This document shows positions 43,046-52,478 of a DNA stretch of 64,000 nt, in pieces; within the stretch, counting starts at the first letter, position 1, and every line of letters starts with the position of its first letter. This DNA is from Desulfosporosinus fructosivorans (lineage in GTDB: Bacteria > Bacillota > Desulfitobacteriia > Desulfitobacteriales > Desulfitobacteriaceae). The notes below the pieces were generated by a model. That model saw only the letters and a program-made list of their open reading frames with translations, had not been told where the DNA came from and made no database searches. The stretch lies in contig NZ_SPQQ01000018.1 in NCBI RefSeq assembly GCF_004766045.1, forward strand, positions 1 through 64,000. The letters run 5' to 3'. Position numbers and translations under genes: made by a program.

Positions 43046-44950
43046 TGTTTCTTTGCCAGGCGTATCCTTTTTCTTCATACCTGATCGTCTCACTGGTCCC
43101 TTACTTGACTTCATTGGCTTACCATCCTGTTCTAACGAATCTGATCGCACATATTTTCTAGGTCGAATAAGACATTTAGGTCCATACCCGATCAAATCTT
43201 CCCGATGAGCTAAACGTAAGGCCTCTTCTACTAACGCATGATTTCTTGGACTTCGATACTGAATTAGAGCTCTCTGCATGGCCTTCTCATGCATGCTACG
43301 GGGAATATATACTTCCTTCATTGTGTGAGGATCTAAGCCAGTGTAATACATACAGGTGGAGAGTGTTCCTGGCGTCGGGATGAAATCCTGGACTTGCTCA
43401 GGATTGACCCCCATATCTCGAACATATTCTGCTAATTCGACTGCTTCTTTCAGAGTGCTTCCTGGATGAGAAGACATCAAATAGGGGACTAGATATTGTT
43501 CTTTCCCCAGTTCTTCATTGGCTTCATGGAACCGCTGCACAAATTCTTCGTAGACGACTTTACCGGGTTTGCCCATCAGACGAAGTACTTCGTTACTGAC
43601 ATGTTCTGGAGCGACTTTCAATTGGCCACTCACGTGGTGCTCACAAAGCTCACGTATAAACCCCGAATCTCGATCCGCTAAAACGACATCATAACGGATT
43701 CCTGAACGGACGAACACCTTCTTGACCTTTGGCAAACTACGCAAGCTGCGCAAAAGGTCCAAGTATTCCTCATGATCATTTTCAAGCTTATCACACGGTT
43801 CAGGAAAAAGGCACTGTTTATGGGAACAAGCCCCCCTGTTTAATTGTTCCTTGCACGCCGGTCGACGAAAGTTAGCTGTAGGGCCCCCTACATCATGAAT
43901 ATATCCTTTAAAACGATCATTCCAAGTCATCTTCTCAGCCTCTCGAATAATCGATTCAGCACTTCGGCTTTGAATAATTCGTCCCTGATGAAACGTTAAA
44001 GCACAAAATGAGCATGCTCCATAACATCCTCTGACGCTGGTAAGACTAAATTCCACTTCTTCAATAGCCGGGACTCCTCCAAGGTCTTCATAAGACGGAT
44101 GATATGTTCCCATAAATGGTAGGGCATAGATGGCATCCATTTCTGCTTGTGTCAAAGGTAGTGCTGGCTTGTTTTGCATCACACTTTTACGCCCATGAGG
44201 TTGATACATTGGTTTTCCTCGAAAGGGGTCCTGCTGATTATATTGCACCCAAAAAGCCTCAGCATACTTCTTCTTGTCAGTTGTAACGTCATCGAAACTT
44301 GCCAGAACCAAAGTATTTTGAGGCACTACATCCCCAGTCAAAGGCACCATAGTTCCCCTAACATCCGTTATCTGATCAATCGACTCACCACTATTTAGTC
44401 GTTCGGCAACTTCCACAATTGCCTTTTCTCCCATCCCAAAGACCAGCAAGTCCGCTTGACTATCGAGTAGAATGGATCGCTTAACATCATTGCTCCAATA
44501 ATCATAATGGGCAAAACGCCTCAAGGACGCCTCAATTCCCCCAATAATAACAGGAACACCTTGAAGCACTTCCCGTACGCGATTAGAATAGGCGATAGTG
44601 GCCCGATCTGGACGGAGCCCGGGCTTTCCTCCAGGAGAATAAGAGTCCTTATGACGTTTCTTTTTGGCCGCCGTATAGTGATTAACCATGGAATCGAGAT
44701 TCCCGCCTGAGATCAAACACGCCAAACGCGGTTTTCCCATAGCTCGAAAATCCCGGAGATCCTTCCAATCAGGCTGAGCCAAAATTCCCACCCGGAAATC
44801 ATGTTTTTCCAAGACACGGGCGATAATAGCAATTCCAAAGCTTGGATGATCTACATAAGCGTCTCCAGTAATTAGAAGAAAGTCTAGTTCATCCCAACCA
44901 AGAACCTCCATGTCTGCTCTATTCATAGGTAAAAAACTTCGTTTACGCAT
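42269..44950 (-). CDS. ygiQ: YgiQ family radical SAM protein with long repeat tail
   Basis: 893 residues. Residues 1 to about 610 are the usual YgiQ enzyme: UPF0313 N-terminal domain (LITGDAYVDHPSFG), radical SAM cysteines C309, C313 and C316 (GCYGACSFC), and the conserved QDFIPTPGTLSTCMYYTG. From residue 636 to the end run about twelve degenerate repeats of about 20 residues, centred on YKGAPGK and RYKDARS-like blocks, ending in a lysine/arginine cluster. Normal homologues lack this. The tail is basic and probably disordered, so RNA, DNA or membrane binding is possible. The enzyme's own substrate is unknown. Confidence 0.9.
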   Translation of the reverse strand: MRKRSFLPMNRADMEVLGWDELDFLLITGDAYVDHPSFGIAIIARVLEKHDFRVGILAQPDWKDLRDFRAMGKPRLACLISGGNLDSMVNHYTAAKKKRHKDSYSPGGKPGLRPDRATIAYSNRVREVLQGVPVIIGGIEASLRRFAHYDYWSNDVKRSILLDSQADLLVFGMGEKAIVEVAERLNSGESIDQITDVRGTMVPLTGDVVPQNTLVLASFDDVTTDKKKYAEAFWVQYNQQDPFRGKPMYQPHGRKSVMQNKPALPLTQAEMDAIYALPFMGTYHPSYEDLGGVPAIEEVEFSLTSVRGCYGACSFCALTFHQGRIIQSRSAESIIREAEKMTWNDRFKGYIHDVGGPTANFRRPACKEQLNRGACSHKQCLFPEPCDKLENDHEEYLDLLRSLRSLPKVKKVFVRSGIRYDVVLADRDSGFIRELCEHHVSGQLKVAPEHVSNEVLRLMGKPGKVVYEEFVQRFHEANEELGKEQYLVPYLMSSHPGSTLKEAVELAEYVRDMGVNPEQVQDFIPTPGTLSTCMYYTGLDPHTMKEVYIPRSMHEKAMQRALIQYRSPRNHALVEEALRLAHREDLIGYGPKCLIRPRKYVRSDSLEQDGKPMKSSKGPVRRSGMKKKDTPGKETSYKGAQGKEFRPKESQREDATQKGMQSKEPRYKGVRSIEAPHKAIQGKASRYKDSRSLEEAPKGAPGKPGRYKDARSGEKAPYKGAPGKAGGYRDARTVEKVARKGAPSSEERFKDTRSIETPKGAPTKEGRYKGSQGAEKPPYKGAPVEEGRSRAERSLVTPYKGALGKAAPPFKDARGKEAAPYNGGQGRASVYKGARSVEAPYKSVRDKEVAHTSPQSKEAPSEGIQEKEKGRFWRGADNQIHKGKRKHRGGKKK

Positions 44951-45042
44951 AATCTCACCTTTCTAGTTTAAATAACGCTTATCATATAATCTTAATTGAT
45001 AAACATGACTGACTATTTTAGTAGCAGATACAAATACCACTC

Positions 45043-45822
45043 TTATGGAATAGTACTTTTGACTTCGATTGTATTCCGAATAATATTCACGTCTACACGC
45101 CGATTTTTCGCCCGTCCCTCAGGCGTTAGATTGGTATCAATTGGTTGATACTCACCATATCCAATAGACCGAAATCGAGCTTGGTTAATGCTTTCCAATT
45201 TCAACAGATACTTCATAAAATTTAAAGACCGTCTCGAACTTAAATCCCAGTTAGAATCAAATTCATTCGTTCTAATAGGGATATTATCAGTATACCCAGC
45301 AACCTCTACTTTGTAATCTGGATACATGCTTAACATGTTCGAAATGACCGCAGCAAGTTTTTGGGCCTCTGGTTTTACTACAGCCGTTCCTGAATCGAAT
45401 AAAGCATAATCCTGAATCGTAACTTTCAACATATCGTTTGTGACCACTGTCCGGAGTTGCAGGGACAGTCCATTGTCATTAATATAAACATCAAGCTTTT
45501 TTTTAATCGCTTCCATATCCTGTTTTTCTTTATTTATCTGGTCCTTTAACTTTTGGTCTTGCATACTTTCTTGCATTTTCTTTGTATCATTAACAGAAAC
45601 ATCATCTAATGATATAGTATCGGATTCTTCAAAAACACTTACGCCTCCATTAAAGGCACTGTTCAAACCCTGCATAACCTGGGCATATTTTTTTTCATCT
45701 ACTTTACTGGATGCAAATAATATAATAAATAATGCCAATAATAACGTTAACAAGTCTGCATAGGGAATCAACCAAGTTTCATCGATATGTTCTTCATGAT
45801 GCTCTTTCTTATGTTTTCGCAA
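45043..45822 (-). CDS. motB: Flagellar motor protein MotB
   Basis: 259 residues. The single N-terminal helix carries the ion-binding aspartate in PYADLLTLLLALFII, and the C-terminal OmpA-like peptidoglycan domain has AGYTDNIPI and LSSRRSLNFMKYL. It anchors the stator. The aspartate helix lacks the polar markers of PomB/MotS sodium types, so proton drive is likely. It overlaps motA by 14 bases. Confidence 0.95.
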   Translation of the reverse strand: MRKHKKEHHEEHIDETWLIPYADLLTLLLALFIILFASSKVDEKKYAQVMQGLNSAFNGGVSVFEESDTISLDDVSVNDTKKMQESMQDQKLKDQINKEKQDMEAIKKKLDVYINDNGLSLQLRTVVTNDMLKVTIQDYALFDSGTAVVKPEAQKLAAVISNMLSMYPDYKVEVAGYTDNIPIRTNEFDSNWDLSSRRSLNFMKYLLKLESINQARFRSIGYGEYQPIDTNLTPEGRAKNRRVDVNIIRNTIEVKSTIP

Positions 45823-46597
45823 GCTCTTTTTCCTCCATGATTTTGCGTTCCGAAGGAGAAAGAAAAACGGCTAGCCTTTGGTTAATCGATAATACAGGTT
45901 CGCCTCCTTGAATCGCTAGAAGGCCTTCTGCCATCATTGTCTTCAATAGTGACTCTCTTTTAGATTTTTGTTTTAATTTGTTGGCCATGGGGTGCCATAA
46001 GACGTAACCGGAAAAGATCCCTAGTAAGGTTGCCACAAAAGCGGCAGAAATCAAATGTCCTAATTTTTCTACCTCGTTAAGATTACTTAAGGCTGCAATT
46101 AAACCAACAACAGCACCCAGTACACCTAAAGTTGGTGCATAAGTACCTGCTTGAGTAAAGATGAGCGCACCCTGTCGATGACGTTCCTCCATAGCAGAAA
46201 TGTTCTCCGTGAGCACATCACGAATAAATTCCGGGTCATTCCCGTCAATGACCATGCGCATCCCATTTCTTAGGAATTCATCTTCAATCTCCTCCGCCTT
46301 ACTTTCTAGGGCAAGCAAGCCCTCTCGACGACTAACTGTTGCCCAATCTCCAATTTGGTTAATAAGTTCACTTTTAGAGATTGATGATTGGGTAGTAAAC
46401 AGAATCTTAAAAAGCTTTGGAACTGCTTTTAATTCGTTCATTGGAAAACCAATAAATAATGTTGCTGCAGTACCCACAAAAATAATTAGCAATGCAGCAG
46501 GGTTCAGTAGGGATGCAAGACTAGCGCCTTTCAAAACCATCCCCACTCCGACAGCAATTGCTGCTAGTATCAAACCAATATAGGTTGACTTTTCCAT
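45809..46597 (-). CDS. motA: Flagellar motor protein MotA
   Basis: 262 residues with four membrane helices and the large cytoplasmic loop after helix 2 (RREGLLALESKAEE, then GMRMVIDGNDPEFIRDVL) that meets the rotor. The motif GTYAPTLGVLGAVVGLI in helix 3 is typical. Together with motB it forms the stator. No other flagellar gene is in the window. Confidence 0.96.
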   Translation of the reverse strand: MEKSTYIGLILAAIAVGVGMVLKGASLASLLNPAALLIIFVGTAATLFIGFPMNELKAVPKLFKILFTTQSSISKSELINQIGDWATVSRREGLLALESKAEEIEDEFLRNGMRMVIDGNDPEFIRDVLTENISAMEERHRQGALIFTQAGTYAPTLGVLGAVVGLIAALSNLNEVEKLGHLISAAFVATLLGIFSGYVLWHPMANKLKQKSKRESLLKTMMAEGLLAIQGGEPVLSINQRLAVFLSPSERKIMEEKELAKT

Positions 46598-46718
46598 TCT
46601 GAATTGTCCTTTCTAATACCGGATAATTAAGCAACCACTCTATATTTGTTCGACATTTATCTGCAATATTCTCGTTTTATTGCAAGCATAATTTCTTTGA
46701 GATGCTATCTCGTTCCAT

Positions 46719-46750
46719 AAAAATGCTTGGCAACTATGCCAAGCATTTTA
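46719..46750 (-). terminator. Terminator of yajQ
   Basis: Perfect 12-bp stem AAAATGCTTGGC/GCCAAGCATTTT around a six-base loop, 37 bases after the yajQ stop. Confidence 0.75.
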
Positions 46751-46786
46751 GCCATTCCACCCCTAGAGGAAAGAGTCGCAACTCCC

Positions 46787-47278
46787 TTATCGAAAGTTGA
46801 TAAACTGCAACTCAATACCAAAATCTTCTTTGCGTAAAAGCGCAATAACCGCTTGGAGATCATCTTTGTTCTTACCAGACACTCGAATCTCCTCGCCTTG
46901 TATGGAACTTACTACTTTTATTTTATTGTCTTTCAGAACCTTGTTAATGAGCTTGGCCTTCTCTTGGGCAATCCCCTGTACCAGTTTAACTTCCTGCTTA
47001 ACTGTATCCCCTGCAGCCGATTGCGCCTTGCCGTACTCTAAGGCTCTCAAGGATACCCCTCTCTTAACGAGTTTACTCTCCAGAATGTCGACAACGTTGG
47101 TCAACTTGAAATCATCATCTGAAACTAAGACGATCTTATCGGTCTCAAGTTTAATGGACGATTTGCTGTTCTTAAAGTCGAATCGGTTCGCGAGTTCTTT
47201 CTGAGCCTGCTGAACTGCATTATCAACCTCCGGCATATCTACCTTAGAAACAATATCAAATGAACAATCTTTAGCCAA
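46787..47278 (-). CDS. yajQ: YajQ family nucleotide-binding protein
   Basis: 163 residues, complete. Landmarks are FDIVSKVDMPEVDNAVQQA, NRFDFKNSKSSI and VVSSIQGEEIRVSGKNKDDLQ, forming two ferredoxin-like folds. Members bind c-di-GMP in some bacteria, and others are reported as RNA- or nucleotide-binding. Which ligand applies here is unknown. It lies 37 bases after the ymfM-like gene on the same strand. Confidence 0.93.
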   Translation of the reverse strand: MAKDCSFDIVSKVDMPEVDNAVQQAQKELANRFDFKNSKSSIKLETDKIVLVSDDDFKLTNVVDILESKLVKRGVSLRALEYGKAQSAAGDTVKQEVKLVQGIAQEKAKLINKVLKDNKIKVVSSIQGEEIRVSGKNKDDLQAVIALLRKEDFGIELQFINFR

Positions 47279-47314
47279 AATAAAACGCTCCTTTATCCAT
47301 AAATTTCTTAATCA

Positions 47315-48064
47315 TTAATTCAGGTTCTCTTTGGTTAAAACGACATTGCGAAGAACTTGGCCTGCTTTTCCCAAACTCGGCAAGGCTTTGCCGTTCAAAG
47401 TAATCGAAAGGCCTCCTGCATTTCCAACCGAGACCAGTTCAATTTTGCTTGTAGCTTTGACCTCTTTAGTGGTTCCCGCTGTAAAGGTACCTTGCAAAGT
47501 AGGCTGTCCATCTACCCGTACCTCAATCCAACAAGGTTGAGTGAAAACAAGCTGTGCGGTTAAACCCTCCTGTGTATTCGCTACAACATTCGTTGGATCA
47601 GTAACTACCGGGGTATTGGGTGGTGGCGTAGTCTGCTCAGTTTGCGGTGCACTTGGCAAGGCTGCTGGAACGTACGGAGGATCGAGTTTGTTTCCTGACT
47701 GACTAAAAGCCTTAATAGCAATTAGCAACACGATTGCCAAAACAGCCATACTAGCTATGATGGCTGGCCTAACCCAAAGAGGCCGGACTTTCACATATTT
47801 ACTAGGTGTTTCAAAAACGGTGATCGTCTCAGGCTTTGCCGAGGCATTATAGAGATCGATAATTTCATCCGAGTTTAAACCCAATTGTTTGGCATACGTT
47901 CTTAAATACCCCTTTACATACGTCGTTCCAGGGAGTATATCATATTTTTCCTCTTCAAGTGCCTGAATGTAGCGAACACGGATTTTAGTTATTTCCTCAG
48001 TATACGTAAAACTCCACCTTTTTTCTTCCCTAGCGGCCTGGAGTATTTGTCCTTCTCCTGCCAT
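47315..48064 (-). CDS. ymfM: YmfM/RodZ-like membrane protein
   Basis: 249 residues from ATG 48064 (MAGEGQILQAAREEKRW), with a G-rich site. N-terminal HTH_25 domain (about residues 5-75, including YVKGYLRTYAKQLGL), one membrane helix (about 110-130), a proline-rich linker, and a C-terminal DUF4115 beta domain (ACQPCWIEVRVDGQPTL-like). RodZ proteins tie MreB to the wall machinery. Adjacent ymfK, ftsK and tepA reproduce the ymf neighbourhood of Bacillus. Confidence 0.88.
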   Translation of the reverse strand: MAGEGQILQAAREEKRWSFTYTEEITKIRVRYIQALEEEKYDILPGTTYVKGYLRTYAKQLGLNSDEIIDLYNASAKPETITVFETPSKYVKVRPLWVRPAIIASMAVLAIVLLIAIKAFSQSGNKLDPPYVPAALPSAPQTEQTTPPPNTPVVTDPTNVVANTQEGLTAQLVFTQPCWIEVRVDGQPTLQGTFTAGTTKEVKATSKIELVSVGNAGGLSITLNGKALPSLGKAGQVLRNVVLTKENLN

Positions 48065-48090
48065 TGATAAGCCCCCCCCTTTTCTCGCCA

Positions 48091-48876
48091 TCAGCTCAAA
48101 TCAAATGCGGTGAAACTCATGGATATATCCTCTATGCGAATCACATCATCCTCATGATGGCGGATTTCAATAATAAAGTCAAAGTCAACTTCCAAACGTC
48201 CATCTCGAAGAAAAACATCTGGGTGTTCAATAATCTTCAGAGTTGGCATTTGTAATACTTTCTCTAGTAAAGCCCAATGTTCATTGCTTCCCCTCGTTGT
48301 GCTTGTAATGCCATCAATCAGAAAAATACAATTCTCTGACTCGTCAAGTAATAAGTCAGTTCGTATGGTTTGACGAATAATCGTCGACGACAATAATATC
48401 CATCGTTTATTGGCATATACACAGGCAGCAATAGCAGCTTCTGTTTTTCCCACACGAGGCATTCCCCGTATTCCGATAACATGATTTCCGCCTTGTACTA
48501 AAGTATCTCCTAAAAAGTCAACCAACACACCTAGTTCTTCACGAACGAACCGATAGGTTGGGGGATTCGTCTCTACCATGTCCAACCGCTTGCCATGGCG
48601 TAACGCGATACGATCTGACAAGGTAGGCGGACGGAAGGCCGTTACCCTTATCGCTCCCACTTCTATCAGAGCTTCATGCAACGCTCTTACTTTGGTCTTA
48701 GATTGAACCTGCAAAAGAAGTCCTCTTCGGGTCTGCCCAATTCCTGTGACCGATAAAATATTAAGGTCCAGCATCCCAATCAGTGTTGTCACTGCTCCAA
48801 GCAATCCCGGTTTATCTTGCTGAATATCGTACTCCAGATACAGCAGATTCTCCGCTTGGTTGGGCCACCTTTTCAT
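48091..48876 (-). CDS. ymfK: YmfK-like protein with ACT and P-loop domains
   Basis: 261 residues if it starts at ATG 48876; a TTG at 48891 is possible. Either way it overlaps the end of mnmH. N-terminal ACT-like region (QQDKPGLLGAVTTLIGMLDLNI), then a nucleotide-binding domain with GIRGMPRVGKTEAA as a Walker A-like loop and FLIDGITSTTRG as a B-like strand. This is the DUF3388 family paired with ymfM in Bacillus. Its biochemical role is unknown. Confidence 0.82.
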   Translation of the reverse strand: MKRWPNQAENLLYLEYDIQQDKPGLLGAVTTLIGMLDLNILSVTGIGQTRRGLLLQVQSKTKVRALHEALIEVGAIRVTAFRPPTLSDRIALRHGKRLDMVETNPPTYRFVREELGVLVDFLGDTLVQGGNHVIGIRGMPRVGKTEAAIAACVYANKRWILLSSTIIRQTIRTDLLLDESENCIFLIDGITSTTRGSNEHWALLEKVLQMPTLKIIEHPDVFLRDGRLEVDFDFIIEIRHHEDDVIRIEDISMSFTAFDLS

Positions 48877-49894
48877 CAAGATAGCATTCAAACTCCCTTA
48901 AAGCCTTGTCAGGCTCTTGATAATTTAAATAAAAAGCATACTCTGAGCTTGGTCCATTCGGATAGGCATAGAGTTTGTCATAGTATTCAACAAGTAGTCG
49001 CTCTGTAAAGACATCTAAGCAACCTGTTTCTAACAAGATGCGTAATTCTCGAACTTTAACATGGCCCAAAGTTTTAATCAGTCTTTCCAAAGCTAACCTA
49101 ATCTCATGAAGCGCATTGGGGACAGCTGTGTACTCTTTCAACAGCCGTTGTACTCTATTTTTCAAAGAATCGCACTGAAGGACTTGTATTCCCTCTTGCA
49201 TTGCTGCAAAGAAATTGGCGGGTATTGTAACTCTACCGATACGTTTACTCTCACATTCTACAATAATATAAGGGAATTCTTTTAACAAGAGAAGTTCCTC
49301 ATATAATAATCCTTCGAATTTTTTCTGGGACGGAGGATCTCCTAGCCCCATTGCACCAAAGACTGATCCTCTATTATTGGCAAGTTTTTCAAGGTCAATC
49401 GCAGGATATCCCTCCGCCCGCAACTGTCTCAAAAGGTCAGTTTTTCCAACCCCTGTATTTCCACGAAGCACCACAACCTGATAGGGAAGTTTAGTTTCAA
49501 AAAAATCAACAACTTGGCTACGGTATGCTTTATACCCCCCTATTAAGCGATATATAGGAATGCCCATTAATTCAACAACTGTCGCCAGAGACTTACTCCG
49601 CATCCCACCTCTCCAGCAAAAAAGCACTAAAGGACCCTTTTTTGATAGTTCCTCTACCTTTTTTACTAATTGCGGAAGTTTCGGACTAATGATACTCAAG
49701 CCAAGTTCACGAGCCAGAGTAGGGGTCGTTTGTGTATATGTGGTACCAACCTGAGCACGTTCTACGTTATCAAACAGAGGAAGGCTGACCGCCCCCGGAA
49801 GTGTTGCTTCGGCAAATTCCCCCTCTGAGCGCACATCGACAAGAATTGGATTATCTAAAGTTCTAAGATCTTGAACGTTGATCTCCTTAATCAT
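48812..49894 (-). CDS. mnmH: tRNA 2-selenouridine synthase
   Basis: 360 residues from ATG 49894 (MIKEINVQDLRTL), preceded by GGAAGG. N-terminal rhodanese domain with catalytic cysteine in LFCWRGGMRS, then a P-loop GNTGVGKTDLLR. It replaces sulfur by selenium in wobble 2-thiouridine via a geranylated intermediate, needing selenophosphate and geranyl diphosphate. Its 3' end overlaps ymfK by about 65 bases. The presence implies a selenium-using organism; selD is not in the window. Confidence 0.92.
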   Translation of the reverse strand: MIKEINVQDLRTLDNPILVDVRSEGEFAEATLPGAVSLPLFDNVERAQVGTTYTQTTPTLARELGLSIISPKLPQLVKKVEELSKKGPLVLFCWRGGMRSKSLATVVELMGIPIYRLIGGYKAYRSQVVDFFETKLPYQVVVLRGNTGVGKTDLLRQLRAEGYPAIDLEKLANNRGSVFGAMGLGDPPSQKKFEGLLYEELLLLKEFPYIIVECESKRIGRVTIPANFFAAMQEGIQVLQCDSLKNRVQRLLKEYTAVPNALHEIRLALERLIKTLGHVKVRELRILLETGCLDVFTERLLVEYYDKLYAYPNGPSSEYAFYLNYQEPDKALREFECYLDEKVAQPSGESAVSGVRYSAR

Positions 49895-49961
49895 GCTTAA
49901 TTCCTTCCGATTTGGCATTATTCTACATATCTATCATAAATGCTACAGCAGGATTATGCAA

Positions 49962-52325
49962 CTAGTGAGTAAGTTCATCGGCCCATTGGCCAAACTTTAT
50001 TTCAAACTGCCCTCTTGTCATAAGAACCTCTCGTGGTTTAGAGCCTTCATATCCCCCAACAACCCCTTTCTCCTCGAGAAAGTCCATCAAACGTGCTGCA
50101 CGCGTATACCCAATACGTAAGCGGCGTTGTAAAAGAGAGACAGAGGCAGTTCCACCTTCTATGAAAAGTTGAGCAGCCTGATAAAAGAGTTCATCTTCCA
50201 TATCTTCTGTTTTGGCGTTTCCTAGCTCTATGTCAGGAATTTCTCGGTATTCAGGTTTGGCCTGATTCTGTAAAAATGTGACGACATTTTCCACTTCTTT
50301 ATCACCTAAATAACATCCCTGTACGCGCAGCGGCTTACTCGAGCCCATCGGGTAGTATAACATATCCCCTCGCCCTAATAATTTTTCCGCTCCGTTCATA
50401 TCCAGAATGGTCCTTGAATCCGTTTGAGACGAGACCCCAAAGGCAATTCGGGAAGGTATATTTGCTTTAATAATTCCAGTGATTACATCAACTGAAGGGC
50501 GTTGAGTCGCAACAATCAGATGAATCCCTGCTGCACGAGCCATTTGAGCTAGTCGACATATCGCATCTTCGACATCCCCCGGTGCAACCATCATTAAATC
50601 AGCTAACTCATCGATGATCACTACGACATACGGTATCGGAGGCTGATCCTCCTTCTTTTCTTGAGTGCGCAAAAAGTTGTATCGGACGATGTCTCTAACG
50701 CCAGCTGCTGCAAACAATTCATAACGGGTCTCCATTTCTGTCACAATCCACTTTAACGCACCTGCTGCTTTCTTGGGATCTGTCACAACCGGTGCTATCA
50801 GATGAGGAATCCCGTTATAATTAGCCAATTCAACTCTTTTTGGATCAACCAACAAAAACTTCACTTCATCCGGGCGCGCCTTAAACAGGATACTGTGAAT
50901 TAAAGTATTAATACACACAGATTTTCCAGAACCTGTAGCCCCAGCAATCAACAGATGGGGCATTTTCGTTAAATCTGCGATCACAGGTGTCCCCGTAATA
51001 TCTTTACCTAAACACATCGCCAACTTACTCGTAGTCCCTTGAAACTCCGGAGTTTCTAAAACTTCTCGAAAGTGAACCATGGCTACTTCTTTATTGGGCA
51101 CCTCAATACCTACGACTGATTTCCCAGGAATGGGTGCTTCAATCCGTACATCTGCAGAAGCTAAGCTTAGAGCGATATCATCCGCCAGATTTGTTATTTT
51201 ACTTACTTTTACACCTGGAGCAGGTTGCGCTTCATAACGTGTAATGGCAGGGCCTTGAGTAACCTGTGTCACTTTTATCTTCACACCAAAACTAGCCAAC
51301 GTCTCTTCTAGTATTTTTACATTATCGGCTAAGTCCTTATTAAGTCTGGGATTTTTCAGCTTCAAGGCTTTATTCAATAACGAGACTTGAGGAAGCTGAA
51401 AATTCCCATCTTCCCTGGTCTGACGAGAAATGGGTGTACTTGTCACTTTTCCTGTCGGAACAATCGTATTAGCTTGCGATCCTCCGAACATTTTTTCAAA
51501 CCCTAACTGACCCTTCGGAGCGGTAGTTTCCGCCGGAAGATCAGGATGATCTTCAAGGGTTTTGATGACCAGCGGTCGTTCGACAACATCAGGGTCTAGA
51601 GCACGGGTTTGCCCCTTTGATGGGGTCGTCATTTTCTTAGGATTTTTATCCTCTACTTTAAGATTGACCTGCGAAATAGAGTCCTTCTCACCACTGTCAT
51701 CATCTTCAGTATTCTTTAATACATCAATGAAATCATGCATTTGGAGTTTCATCCATAGTCCTGATTCTTTTCCCACAAGACTAACTTCCTGTACACCACG
51801 GATCAGGGAGCGATTTGTGATCATTAGGGCTCCCATAAAAGCACCCATAATTAAAACAACATAACTCCCAGGTATACCAATCGTTGTTTTTAATAGAGCC
51901 AACACCCCAGCACCGACAATGCCACCACCGTGTCCAAGCTTTCCTTCATTAAAGATATCAGTCCTAGAAAATCCCTCTATACCTGATAACTGTAAATGAA
52001 GAATCCCAAGGAAAACAAGCCAAAGCAAAATTGCCCCCACAACTTTGGCTCCCAAACGGGGAATACGCTGGTTAAGATAAGCAAGACCCCAAGCTCCTAT
52101 CATAATGGGAATCCAAACCTTTCCACCCCCAGCCAGAACTGTCAAAAGCCGTTTAATTTCTCCACCGACCACGCCACTTTTATCGGAGTATAGCGCGACT
52201 ATCCCTAAGCAAGCCATTCCAACCACAAAAACTCCAATGACTTCATTGCGTATGGTCTCTTTTAAAGTGCTTGCTCTCGTATTCACCAGCACATTCTTCT
52301 TGCGGCGTTTTTTTGTGATCGCCAC
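49962..52325 (-). CDS. ftsK: DNA translocase FtsK/SpoIIIE
   Basis: 787 residues from GTG 52325 (VAITKKRRKKN), with GGGGG 8 bases upstream. Four N-terminal helices (about residues 30-190), a variable linker, then the motor: GATGSGKS, the B strand VVIIDELADLMMVA, and LIVATQRPSVDVITG. The C-terminal gamma winged helix for KOPS/SRS recognition is present (YTRAARLMDFLEEKGVVGGYEG). It pumps chromosomal DNA at division or sporulation septa. The ftsK-tepA order is as in Bacillus spoIIIE-ymfB. Confidence 0.95.
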   Translation of the reverse strand: MAITKKRRKKNVLVNTRASTLKETIRNEVIGVFVVGMACLGIVALYSDKSGVVGGEIKRLLTVLAGGGKVWIPIMIGAWGLAYLNQRIPRLGAKVVGAILLWLVFLGILHLQLSGIEGFSRTDIFNEGKLGHGGGIVGAGVLALLKTTIGIPGSYVVLIMGAFMGALMITNRSLIRGVQEVSLVGKESGLWMKLQMHDFIDVLKNTEDDDSGEKDSISQVNLKVEDKNPKKMTTPSKGQTRALDPDVVERPLVIKTLEDHPDLPAETTAPKGQLGFEKMFGGSQANTIVPTGKVTSTPISRQTREDGNFQLPQVSLLNKALKLKNPRLNKDLADNVKILEETLASFGVKIKVTQVTQGPAITRYEAQPAPGVKVSKITNLADDIALSLASADVRIEAPIPGKSVVGIEVPNKEVAMVHFREVLETPEFQGTTSKLAMCLGKDITGTPVIADLTKMPHLLIAGATGSGKSVCINTLIHSILFKARPDEVKFLLVDPKRVELANYNGIPHLIAPVVTDPKKAAGALKWIVTEMETRYELFAAAGVRDIVRYNFLRTQEKKEDQPPIPYVVVIIDELADLMMVAPGDVEDAICRLAQMARAAGIHLIVATQRPSVDVITGIIKANIPSRIAFGVSSQTDSRTILDMNGAEKLLGRGDMLYYPMGSSKPLRVQGCYLGDKEVENVVTFLQNQAKPEYREIPDIELGNAKTEDMEDELFYQAAQLFIEGGTASVSLLQRRLRIGYTRAARLMDFLEEKGVVGGYEGSKPREVLMTRGQFEIKFGQWADELTH

Positions 52326-52443
52326 AGAACAATCCCCCAAACATTATTTTTTAGTTATATAGTATAAATTCCACAAAAGAGACTGTTTTACCTTTTTTTT
52401 TAAAAAAATACGCGCAAAAAACTTAGCGACGTTTAATCACGAT

Positions 52444-52466
52444 AAAAGCGGCTTTCGCCGCTTTTT
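52444..52466 (-). terminator. Terminator of tepA
   Basis: Stem AAAAGCGGC/GCCGCTTTT with a four-base loop, 13 bases after the tepA stop and before ftsK. Confidence 0.7.
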
Positions 52467-52478
52467 CCAATAGAGAAA

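Noticed and set aside
46598..46718. Sigma-D flagellar promoter for motAB
   Set aside because: TAAA and GCAGATAA are present on the minus strand, but the spacing is about 4 bases too short for the consensus.
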